Source of the DNA: Acidobacteriaceae bacterium
GTDB taxonomy: Bacteria > Acidobacteriota > Terriglobia > Terriglobales > Acidobacteriaceae
Assembly (NCBI GenBank): GCA_027449965.1
Contig: DAIDKP010000009.1
Coordinates: forward strand, 66,753 to 118,604
Direction of reading: 5' to 3'
DNA length: 51,852 bases
Positions within the stretch are counted from its first letter, which is position 1. Every line of letters begins with the position of its first letter. The notes beneath the pieces were generated by a model, which worked only from the letters and a program-made list of their open reading frames with translations, ran no database searches and was not told the origin of the DNA. The translations under genes were made by a program, and so were the position numbers. Shown one piece after another: positions 33,197-39,831 of the stretch.

Positions 33197-34624
33197 ATGG
33201 CATTCGTCACCGAAAAAGAGGAACTAAAGCCGGGCCTCATCATCTTCCGGCGTGGCGACGTGGAGCATCGCATGTGGTATTGCCGCATGAAGATGCCGAA
33301 GGCCGACCGTTATAAGACGGTTTCACTCAAAACCTCCGATAAAGAAGCGGCGCGGGAACGCGCCTTCGATCAAGACGCAGATGTGCGGTTCCGCATCAAG
33401 CATGATGTTCCCGTATTCAACCGTCCCTTCCGCGAAGTAGGCAGAGAGTACCTGCTGACCCAGGAGGCGCGGGCGCAGCGAGGGGAGATCAGCAAGGCGC
33501 GTCCTAAGAAGGTTCGCGCCATCATCGAAGGCGCGTTAGACCGATATGTAGGTTCCACGCAGGTTCACCTTATCGGGGATGAGCTTTGGGGCGGCTATCC
33601 GGCATGGCGGCGAGTGAACGGTGCAGGGCGCAACAAGCGCAACGGCGTTCGGGAAGTCAGCGAAGAGATGGCCCAAGCCTTCGCAGACAATGAAGCCGAG
33701 CGCCGCACGAAGGTTCAAAACACGCTTGGCATCCGGGTTTTGAAACCGATTGAAGTCAAACCTTCCGAAGAAAGAACGGTTCCTTTCATCAGCGATTCCA
33801 CCATCCGCTTTGAGATGTCCATCTTCGGCGCAGTGATGAATTTCGCTATCAAGAAACGCTACGTTCCCGCAAGCCAGCGTTTCGATGAGCGCCCCAAGCT
33901 CAAAACGATGCGGCGTGATGAGTTCACGCTGGAGGAATATCGCAAACTCCACACCGTAGGCCGCAAGTGGATTGGTGAAGCAGACAAGCCTTCGAGTGTC
34001 TGGTATCGCACTGTCACTTACAACTTGATTCTGATTGCCTGCAATACAGGTATGAGGCCAGCGGAGATGAAGAATCTCCGCTGGCGGGACATCATGCCAG
34101 CGAAAGACCGCGAGGGACGAGAGATTGTTGTGCTGTTTGTGCAGGGCAAAGGCAAATCCCGCAAGTTGGTTGCTCCCAAGAGCGTTGGAGATTATCTGGA
34201 ACGCATCCGCGCAATCTCCAAAGCAACGCAACCAGAGGATAGAGTCTTTACCAATGTCACGGGCAAGCCCGCAAAGACTCTTTACAATTCCCTAATTGCC
34301 GATCTTCTGGACGAAGCGAATCTGCGCGAAGGCACGCAGGGCGTGCCGCGTTCGACGTATTGCTTCCGGCATACCTATGCCACGTTGCGACTGCAGGAAG
34401 GCGTAGACGTGTATTTCCTTGCCGAGCAGATGGGAACCTCCGTCCACATGATCGAGGAACACTATGGGCATGTGAACACCATCAAGCACGCCGATCGCGT
34501 GTTGCAGGGCATGGCGGGATGGGAGCTTCCGCACCCGGAAGTGGACGTTACCAGGGCCAAAGCGTCGAAGGCGGCGGAGACGCACGATAAATCCAAGCGA
34601 GGTCAGCACCGCAGGGCAGGCTGA
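33197..34624 (+). CDS. int: Tyrosine recombinase (integrase)
   Basis: Site-specific recombinase that integrates and excises the element. The 475-residue protein has a long N-terminal arm/core-binding region (~1-250) and the catalytic domain with Arg287 (NTGMRPAEMKNLRW), the Lys strand GKGKSRKLV, Arg391-His392 in FRHTYATL and the nucleophile Tyr423 in EHYGHV. The usual LGH histidine before the tyrosine is replaced (MGTS), a variation seen in some integrases. GGAGG lies 6 bases before the ATG at 33197. It is longer than typical phage integrases (~400). Confidence 0.93.
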   Translation: MAFVTEKEELKPGLIIFRRGDVEHRMWYCRMKMPKADRYKTVSLKTSDKEAARERAFDQDADVRFRIKHDVPVFNRPFREVGREYLLTQEARAQRGEISKARPKKVRAIIEGALDRYVGSTQVHLIGDELWGGYPAWRRVNGAGRNKRNGVREVSEEMAQAFADNEAERRTKVQNTLGIRVLKPIEVKPSEERTVPFISDSTIRFEMSIFGAVMNFAIKKRYVPASQRFDERPKLKTMRRDEFTLEEYRKLHTVGRKWIGEADKPSSVWYRTVTYNLILIACNTGMRPAEMKNLRWRDIMPAKDREGREIVVLFVQGKGKSRKLVAPKSVGDYLERIRAISKATQPEDRVFTNVTGKPAKTLYNSLIADLLDEANLREGTQGVPRSTYCFRHTYATLRLQEGVDVYFLAEQMGTSVHMIEEHYGHVNTIKHADRVLQGMAGWELPHPEVDVTRAKASKAAETHDKSKRGQHRRAG

Positions 34625-35061
34625 CCGTGGAACCCTCCCGAAGCCGTCTTTCGCCGGAGCCGCTGGCGGAGGCTGGCGCAGGGAGGTAATCATTTCCTAT
34701 TCAGTCTGGATTCTTCTCACTAATATGGTTCTGATTTGCCGCTGCCCCGCCGGGGCGTTCTTAGCGGCAAATTCTCGCGCACGAGCCGCCGCTGGCGGCT
34801 GTCTTCGGGCGCGCTTGTGGTGAATGCAGATCGTTGTGACAGGATTTTCTCTGAGGGGTTCAGCATTGCTGCGTCTTCGGAAAATCGTGCCGTCGATGGT
34901 GGGCGTGATACACTTTATTCAATTCCGCAACGGATGGCATATTTGCTTATCTGGGCCGGAAGGGGCGAAAACTGGTGCGGAAAAGCTTAGGAACGCAAAC
35001 CCAAAGCGACTAAACGTACTGACCGCGATTCAAGCCTGTTTTGGAGCCGGGATACTTTGAT
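34625..35061. other. Non-coding stretch with stacked inverted repeats
   Basis: No convincing gene. ATTTGCCGCT (34734-34743) and AGCGGCAAAT (34763-34772) form a 10-bp stem enclosing GCCCC-GCC-GGGGC (34744-34756); a second hairpin AGCCGCC-GCT-GGCGGCT follows at 34784-34800. These could end integrase transcription in both directions or be recombination scars at a cargo insertion point. The remainder (34,801-35,061) shows nothing I can name. Confidence 0.6.
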
Positions 35062-35091
35062 AAAAATGGGACCCTGATGGGTTCCATTTTT
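35062..35091 (+). terminator. Bidirectional terminator-like hairpin
   Basis: AAAAATGGGACCC (35062-35074), loop TGAT, GGGTTCCATTTTT (35079-35091): a 13-bp stem with one G-T pair and A/T tracts on both sides, a classic intrinsic terminator. It ends only 26 bases before the ATG of the next gene, which leaves little room for a separate promoter. Confidence 0.7.
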
Positions 35092-35117
35092 ATTTGTACA
35101 ATCATGCAGTGCAATCA

Positions 35118-35963
35118 ATGAGCGATGTCTGGTCACAAATCGTAGCTGAGGCTTTGAAACGAGGCCTAGATGTCTCCAAAGGTGCAATACCCGGCGCAAA
35201 ACTTCGGCAGTTGATTGCCCGTATTGCTCTCAAATATGGTGAGCAGTACCCTCCGGCAGGGCATGAAGATGAAAAGTTTGGGGCATTTCTTAGCCGATTT
35301 AATTCGTTGCTACTCGTTTTGCGACGCGATGGACAGGACATCCTCGTTGCTCCGGTGGATAAGCCACAACTCCTCGATATAGCAGAGAGTGGGCAGGGAC
35401 AGACCCAACTCCGCGATGACATATTTGAAGCCTTTACACGTATTCCGCGAGAATCGTCTCCGCTAGAGCCTTGGTATGAGCGGGATACCGATAAGGTTCT
35501 GTGGTCGGCGAAGGACGAACCGCTCGATGCAAAACGGTTCGTCAAGATTCCCCCGGCAACTCTAAACCAAGAGGTAGAAGATCGAAGGTCATTCGCTTTA
35601 TCTTCGGGAATCGACACCGAGATCAGTGATAGTCTCTTGGCTACGTTGCAGGAGCATTCAGCACTTTGGGCATTCTCGAAGATCGTCAAAGAACATGGTC
35701 TCGCGCGCAAGTGGCATCTCTTCCGATTCCAAGCCGTAGTCATGCGGATACGAGCCTGGTGCGAAACGGAACAAATTGAATGGCGTGAGGATTGGCTGCG
35801 TTCAAAGTCCGCCCAGCCAAATTATGCAAAACCGATTAGCCTTTCACTGCCTATCGATGGGCAACGCCATCTATTCGGGAAATTCGTCGAGGCTCTGAGT
35901 GATGAAGACCTGAGACGAGTTTCTGTCCCTCTCGACATCGTTCTCAAACTTCTTCAAAAGTGA
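35118..35963 (+). CDS. Unknown protein with LOTUS/OST-HTH-like N-terminus
   Basis: I do not recognise the whole 281-residue protein. Residues ~15-85 (GAKLRQLIARIALKYGEQYP, then FGAFLSRFNSLLLVLRRDGQ and DILVAPVDKP) follow the OST-HTH/LOTUS pattern: helices ending in a short beta hairpin with a hydrophobic strand. In known proteins such domains bind RNA. The rest is mixed alpha/beta with WYERDTDKVLW and HALW-like aromatic motifs, and no catalytic signature. It is followed 13 bp later by another unknown gene on the same strand; the pair is A+T-richer than its surroundings and sits between element backbone genes, a usual place for defence cargo. Confidence 0.6.
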   Translation: MSDVWSQIVAEALKRGLDVSKGAIPGAKLRQLIARIALKYGEQYPPAGHEDEKFGAFLSRFNSLLLVLRRDGQDILVAPVDKPQLLDIAESGQGQTQLRDDIFEAFTRIPRESSPLEPWYERDTDKVLWSAKDEPLDAKRFVKIPPATLNQEVEDRRSFALSSGIDTEISDSLLATLQEHSALWAFSKIVKEHGLARKWHLFRFQAVVMRIRAWCETEQIEWREDWLRSKSAQPNYAKPISLSLPIDGQRHLFGKFVEALSDEDLRRVSVPLDIVLKLLQK

Positions 35964-35976
35964 GTGCATCATAAGA

Positions 35977-36771
35977 ATGGGAACGGCTTTTCTTCTCGGT
36001 ATTCCATCGGGGTATGTTAAGACGGCGAAGAACGCTGTCGCTAAGAATGCCAACATGTTTACCGATTGGTCGATTAAATATGTTCCTTCGCCTCGGAATG
36101 AGGCCGAGATTTCGCCGCGATTGGTTGAACAAGCCAAGGAGTCCGCAAGGCAACACGAAGATGCTCACATCTTGGGATTCTCGGCACAAAAAGATCGGCG
36201 ACGATTTGAAGACCAGATCAAACCGTATTTTCGTTTTCGATGGTTTGAACATAGCTTCCTTAAATGCCTGGGCAGCCCTGATCCCAGCCTCTTTGTCCAA
36301 CGGTTAGCTTCCGATCTAGCGGAAGAGTCAGAATGGACCACACGGGTAAAGCCATCGGACCTCGGCTCACCTTTGCTGCTGCCAGAATGCTCCTTCGAAT
36401 CGAAGGGCAACCATCTCGACTTGTGGCGTCATGCCACCTCCTACGGTGACCCTGAGAATATTGTCAGTGCCGAAAAAGCGATACACAAGTTCCGAAATAC
36501 ATATCATCGGAAGGTGAATCTTGCTACTTTCAGCACGTACAAATGGGTAGACGAACGCGATAGAGTTTATGGCCGAGATGGGGAAAGGCACGGGAATCCG
36601 CCATTTCCGAGGGGATGGAAATATTCTTACAAAATCGAACCCGGTTTTCATTTTGACGTTACCCATCTCGATGGACGGAAATTTGTTCTTTATGACGTGC
36701 ATCGTCAGGCCCATCAGGTAACGACGGATTCTTACTTGAATGTCGATCCTCATGGGTATGTCATAACCTAA
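35977..36771 (+). CDS. Unknown protein, partner of the LOTUS-like gene
   Basis: A 264-residue soluble protein without a recognised family. The N-terminal half is polar and charged; the C-terminal ~75 residues (WKYSYKIEPGFHFDVTH, GRKFVLYDVHRQAHQV, YLNVDPHGYV) are beta-rich with several His and Asp, reminiscent of small ribonuclease or toxin domains, but I cannot assign one. The 13-bp spacing means it is co-transcribed with the upstream gene. There is no signal peptide or membrane segment. Confidence 0.65.
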   Translation: MGTAFLLGIPSGYVKTAKNAVAKNANMFTDWSIKYVPSPRNEAEISPRLVEQAKESARQHEDAHILGFSAQKDRRRFEDQIKPYFRFRWFEHSFLKCLGSPDPSLFVQRLASDLAEESEWTTRVKPSDLGSPLLLPECSFESKGNHLDLWRHATSYGDPENIVSAEKAIHKFRNTYHRKVNLATFSTYKWVDERDRVYGRDGERHGNPPFPRGWKYSYKIEPGFHFDVTHLDGRKFVLYDVHRQAHQVTTDSYLNVDPHGYVIT

Positions 36772-36893
36772 TCTTCCATGAAGATTCTGCGGAGGCAACG
36801 AGGCGCTTTGCGCGACTGTGCCCACTTCGGTTCGCAAGGGTGGACGGCCCATAGAGCGGGCCTTGCGGAGTCCGTTCGGATAGTGAACCCGAT

Positions 36894-37169
36894 TCAACCT
36901 GCTAACAGCAGACCAAAGATCAGGCCGATCCGACCTTCCCGTCCGAGACGCGCGCCGAGGTCTTCTGCCGCGAGCATGTTCACTCCAAGACGTTCCGCCA
37001 GTACGGCAGCAGCCGATCCAGAGTTGATGTAGGACTCGATATACCCCATTGGAATCCCTAGCTTGTCCGCAATGCTGGCATAGACACGTCCGTTGAGTAG
37101 GCTGTCCAGATCGCCCAGGATAACGCCTGCACTTTCGGCTACGTCTGCATGAATCATGACTGCCCCCAT
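36894..37169 (-). CDS. Small element-borne protein, unknown
   Basis: A 91-residue protein (from ATG 37169, with AAGGG 4 bases upstream; starts at 37193 or 37157 are possible). It contains two repeats of a helix pattern: IADKLGIPMGYIESYIN and AAVLAERLGVNMLAAEDLGA, followed by a hydrophobic end IGLIFGLLLAG. The helices could form a small helix-turn-helix or coil. Codon use is G+C-rich, unlike the cargo cassette on its left, so it probably belongs to the element backbone. Confidence 0.55.
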   Translation of the reverse strand: MGAVMIHADVAESAGVILGDLDSLLNGRVYASIADKLGIPMGYIESYINSGSAAAVLAERLGVNMLAAEDLGARLGREGRIGLIFGLLLAG

Positions 37170-37219
37170 TTTCCCTTTTTCTTCTCCCTTCATCATAGCA
37201 AACACAACGAGTTCTTCTT

Positions 37220-37305
37220 AGGGAGGAGTCTCCTCCCTGGTTGCAGTCGCCGATAGTACCGGCGTCTTCCATCACCCACCTCAGCGGGGCCTGTTCCTGC
37301 CCCGC
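37220..37305. repeat. Two short hairpins before the ardC leader
   Basis: AGGGAGGAG-T-CTCCTCCCT (37220-37238), a nearly continuous palindrome, and GCGGGGC-N8-GCCCCGC (37284-37305). Both lie in the ~430-bp non-coding stretch 37,170-37,597, ahead of the larger inverted repeat. Confidence 0.75.
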
Positions 37306-37342
37306 AACGCCCGCCCCTGAAAGCCATGCGGAAGTAGACCTA

Positions 37343-37524
37343 AATTTCTTCTTTTATCAAGTGCCCCCGCTTCATGCGGCTTTATGGCAGAGCCGGTCGG
37401 AACCCGTCAAGGGTGTTCGCTGACGCTCCATAAACGCGCAGAGTGCGCGCGCCCTTGACCGAACCCGCCTCGCCTCTGCCCGCCGCACAAGACATGAAGC
37501 GGGGGCGCTCAACAAAAGAAATTT
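37343..37524 (+). promoter_or_regulatory. ~180-nt extended inverted repeat upstream of ardC
   Basis: Left arm 37343-37377 and right arm 37493-37524 are near-perfect reverse complements (shared AAATTTCTT, then GCCCCCGCTTCATG). Inside, GGCAGAG (37386-37392) pairs with CTCTGCC (37474-37480), GTCAAGGG (37406-37413) with CCCTTGAC (37452-37459), and the tip has CGCGCA-GAG-TGCGCG (37435-37449). As single-stranded DNA or RNA it would fold into one long branched stem ending ~73 bases before the ardC ATG. Possible roles are a single-strand promoter, a structured leader RNA or an origin; see findings. Confidence 0.75.
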
Positions 37525-37597
37525 GGTTGAGAGCCAAAGGCGAAAAGCCCTCCTTCAGAATCTCGCCCCACGCGGGCAGCACAGGAGAGCAAACGTC

Positions 37598-38614
37598 ATG
37601 GCATACCGCAACCACCGCAACGCAGCCAGCAGGCCGAGCATCTATCAGGCCGTCACTGACCGCATTATTTCTAGCCTCAAAGCAGGTGTGATTCCGTGGG
37701 AAAAGCCGTGGAAGACGCCGCGTTATGCAGGCGGCCCATTCCCGCGCAACTTCTACACCGGCAAGCCCTACCGGGGCATCAATGTTCTCTTGCTTTGGTC
37801 GAGTGAGTACAACTCCCCATTTTGGCTTACGTTCAAGCAGGCGCAGGCATTGAAAGGCAACGTCCGCAAGGGTGAGCATGGAACGCCGATCATCTTTTAC
37901 AAGCAGCTTCCCGACCATGCCGAAAAAGACGAGGAAGGCACTGGCGAGGGTGAGCGCGTTCCTTTCGTTCTCTGCCACTACACGGTTTTCAACGTGGAGC
38001 AATGCGACGGCCTCACGCTTCCTGAAATCTCGCAGCCCGCCATTGCGCCGGAGATCGACGAAGACGAACTTTGCGAAAGTATCGTCGCCGGATGGGAGAA
38101 CCGCCCCGCGCTTCATCTCAATAGCCCCACCGAGTACCGCGCTTACTACCAGCTCTCTACCGATTCCGTCCACATGCCCGCCCGTAGCCGCTTTGTGGAT
38201 GCGCCTCACTATTACAGCACCTTATTCCATGAGCTGATTCACAGCACAGGACACGAAAGCCGCCTGCATCGCACCTTTGGCGACCGTTTCGGAGATGAGC
38301 TTTACAGCAAAGAAGAATTGGTTGCAGAGATGGGAGCTGCTTTTCTTTGCGCTATCGCTGGTATCGCGAATGAGCACACCGACCGCAACACCACCGCATA
38401 CATCCAGAACTGGATTGAAAAGCTGGAAGAGGATAACCGCCTCATCGTTCATGCCGCCGCCAACGCGCAGAGAGCCGTAGACCTGATTCTCGGCAGCACG
38501 TTTGAGGAAGAGAACGAGACAACCGAAAACGCCGGGGATGCCGCTGTCAGCGGCATCCCCGCAACCGGAGCGATAAATATCGCTCCGGTTGTTTACGGCC
38601 ATGCTTATCTCTGA
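37598..38614 (+). CDS. ardC: ArdC-like anti-restriction protein
   Basis: Protects incoming single-stranded conjugative DNA from nucleases and restriction. The 338-residue protein has the N-terminal ssDNA-binding domain (~10-140; IYQAVTDRIISSLKAGVIPW, PWKTP, RGINVLLLW, GNVRKGEHG) and a C-terminal zincin domain with His211-Glu-x-x-His215 in HELIHSTGH and a downstream Glu in EELVAEMGAAFL. AGGAGAG precedes the ATG. The last ~30 codons are encoded by two tandem perfect palindromes (38534-38591), making an odd tail (SGIPATGAINIAPVVYG). Confidence 0.92.
   Translation: MAYRNHRNAASRPSIYQAVTDRIISSLKAGVIPWEKPWKTPRYAGGPFPRNFYTGKPYRGINVLLLWSSEYNSPFWLTFKQAQALKGNVRKGEHGTPIIFYKQLPDHAEKDEEGTGEGERVPFVLCHYTVFNVEQCDGLTLPEISQPAIAPEIDEDELCESIVAGWENRPALHLNSPTEYRAYYQLSTDSVHMPARSRFVDAPHYYSTLFHELIHSTGHESRLHRTFGDRFGDELYSKEELVAEMGAAFLCAIAGIANEHTDRNTTAYIQNWIEKLEEDNRLIVHAAANAQRAVDLILGSTFEEENETTENAGDAAVSGIPATGAINIAPVVYGHAYL
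38534..38591. repeat. Two tandem long palindromes in the 3' end of ardC
   Basis: GGGGATGCCGCTG-T-CAGCGGCATCCCC (38534-38560) and CAACCGGAGCGATA-AA-TATCGCTCCGGTTG (38562-38591): perfect 13- and 14-bp stems with loops of 1 and 2 bases, side by side, all within coding sequence. The second is followed by TTTACGG, so it may terminate transcription before translation of ardC is complete or mark an inserted repeat element. Confidence 0.9.
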
Positions 38615-38620
38615 GCAGTG

Positions 38621-38640
38621 GCCGGATGCTTCTATCCGGC
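38621..38640. terminator. Hairpin between convergent ardC and PIN toxin genes
   Basis: GCCGGAT-N6-ATCCGGC, a perfect 7-bp stem lying 7 bases past the ardC stop and overlapping the last codons of the PIN gene. No T tract; function as a terminator is a guess from position. Confidence 0.45.
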
Positions 38641-39030
38641 TCTCAGATATTCCGAGGGAGTGATAATGCGCGTTCCCTTGTAAGTGCCCAGAATCAGCAA
38701 ATCCTTGTCACCCGCAACCAGCAAATCCGCTTTCGCAAGGGCGGCGCACTCCAGAAACATATCGTCATTTGGATCACGGCAGACCTTTACTGTGCCTCGA
38801 ATCTTTACATGGATGCCGCGCGCCAGAATCGTTTGCAGCGCCGATGTTGCGCGGTGTTTTTCCCAGGAGAACTTTTCCGTCAGGACGCGCACAATCTCCG
38901 CGTCAATCTCATCGCAGGTGGCAATCACATCTTCGCTCATCGCCTTTTCAAGCGCAAGAGTCGGCGTACCGCGACGTTTCGCAAACTGAAGCGCAGAAAT
39001 CCAGACGTTTGTGTCTACGACGACGATCAC
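38632..39030 (-). CDS. PIN-domain toxin (putative RNase)
   Basis: A 132-residue PIN nuclease of the COG1569 type, likely the toxin of a toxin-antitoxin pair. Acidic metal ligands are Asp6 in VVDTNVWISAL, Glu in CDEIDAEIVRVL, Asp in CRDPNDDMFLECA, and Asp in VAGDKDLL. Its ATG overlaps the stop of the upstream antitoxin gene (ATGA, 39027-39030), so the two are coupled. The pair would stabilise the element in the host. Confidence 0.9.
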   Translation of the reverse strand: MIVVVDTNVWISALQFAKRRGTPTLALEKAMSEDVIATCDEIDAEIVRVLTEKFSWEKHRATSALQTILARGIHVKIRGTVKVCRDPNDDMFLECAALAKADLLVAGDKDLLILGTYKGTRIITPSEYLRAG

Positions 39031-39317
39031 CCGTTAGACCGTACCTTGCGGCGGCGCGGCTTCTCGGCACGCACTTCTTTGATGAGCCGGGACACATCGG
39101 ATTCGGTGTAGCCCTTGGGGTTGCGGCCCGCCGCGTACTCGCCCAATTCATCCAGTGTCCGCCGCGCCTGCTGCGCGGAGTAGGTGCGGAAGGCTTCGCG
39201 GAATAGCTCGCTCATGGTGCGGCTGTCCCGCTGTGCCAGCGCCTCAGCCTTCTGTGCGAGTTCAGGCGGCAGGCTGATTGTGTAAACCTTCGATTTCCTT
39301 GCAGTAGCAATAGCCAT
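39027..39317 (-). CDS. Ribbon-helix-helix antitoxin
   Basis: A 96-residue protein with an N-terminal CopG/RHH fold: strand SKVYTISLPPELAQKAEAL, then the helix pair DSRTMSELFREAFRTY; the C-terminal half (RTLDELGEYAAGRNPKGY to the basic tail KPRRRKVRSNG) is the part expected to wrap the PIN toxin. GGAG directly precedes the ATG at 39317. A 19-bp palindrome 18 bases upstream is a probable operator, giving the usual autoregulation. Confidence 0.88.
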   Translation of the reverse strand: MAIATARKSKVYTISLPPELAQKAEALAQRDSRTMSELFREAFRTYSAQQARRTLDELGEYAAGRNPKGYTESDVSRLIKEVRAEKPRRRKVRSNG

Positions 39318-39334
39318 ACACTCCAATATTACGC

Positions 39335-39353
39335 TGTAATGGATTCCATTACA
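39335..39353 (-). promoter_or_regulatory. Palindromic operator of the toxin-antitoxin pair
   Basis: TGTAATGGATTCCATTACA, a perfect palindrome around one central base, 18 bp upstream of the antitoxin start. RHH antitoxins bind such sites to repress their own operon. No second copy is seen. Confidence 0.65.
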
Positions 39354-39563
39354 ACAAATGGTCTCGCAGAGCGCGCTCGACTTGCCCCATGCTCTGATTC
39401 CAATCGTTGCCGGGCAAATCCCACGAACGCACAAAATTTCGTAGCCTGGCGCGTAAGGGGAGCAGTATCATAAATCCTTACATGAAACACCATTTGAACC
39501 GTGTCTCTTTTACAGAGAAGACCACCGCAAAAAGGCGGCTGGCGTTTGCAGCATGTACGACTG

Positions 39564-39770
39564 ATGAATCTGACTGCCTACCATCTCCGGTATTCCGTCC
39601 ATGAACTGACCAAGCGGTCGAGTTCGGCATGGATTGGCAGCATCACATTCGCTCAGATTGACCTCACTCCCCATCAAGTAAAGTCTGCCTTCGTTGCGTT
39701 TCCGCTCCCTCTGCCGCGCGGCGCAGCCCTGCATTTTGCGCGGCCTTGCACAAAGGACCAGAGCGATTGA
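39564..39770 (+). pseudogene. Remnant of a SNF2-family helicase N-terminus
   Basis: The translated stretch LTAYHLRYSVHELTKRSSS, IDLTPHQVKSAFVAF and LPRGAALHF follows the start of the RapA/SNF2-like helicases found in phage-defence loci, where the sequence reads like TPYHxxYxAxELTRR, VDLNPHQVDAALFAF and PLSKGALLADEVGLGKT. Similarity stops right where Walker A should begin, and the frame ends at 39770. No helicase body follows. The 39,354-39,831 stretch holds nothing else I can support. Confidence 0.6.
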
Positions 39771-39831
39771 GGGACCTAGCTAAAGCTAGGGTTCGACTTG
39801 AAGACAAGTTTTTTGGAAAGGCGAGTAGCGC

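Noticed and set aside
33050..33200. A tRNA gene as the integration target
   Set aside because: No cloverleaf or tRNA-like sequence is visible at the junction; the neighbouring host sequence is amtB.
36367..37275. 302-codon minus-strand frame overlapping the unknown cassette gene and a small gene
   Set aside because: Crosses two better-supported genes and shows no domain or start signal.
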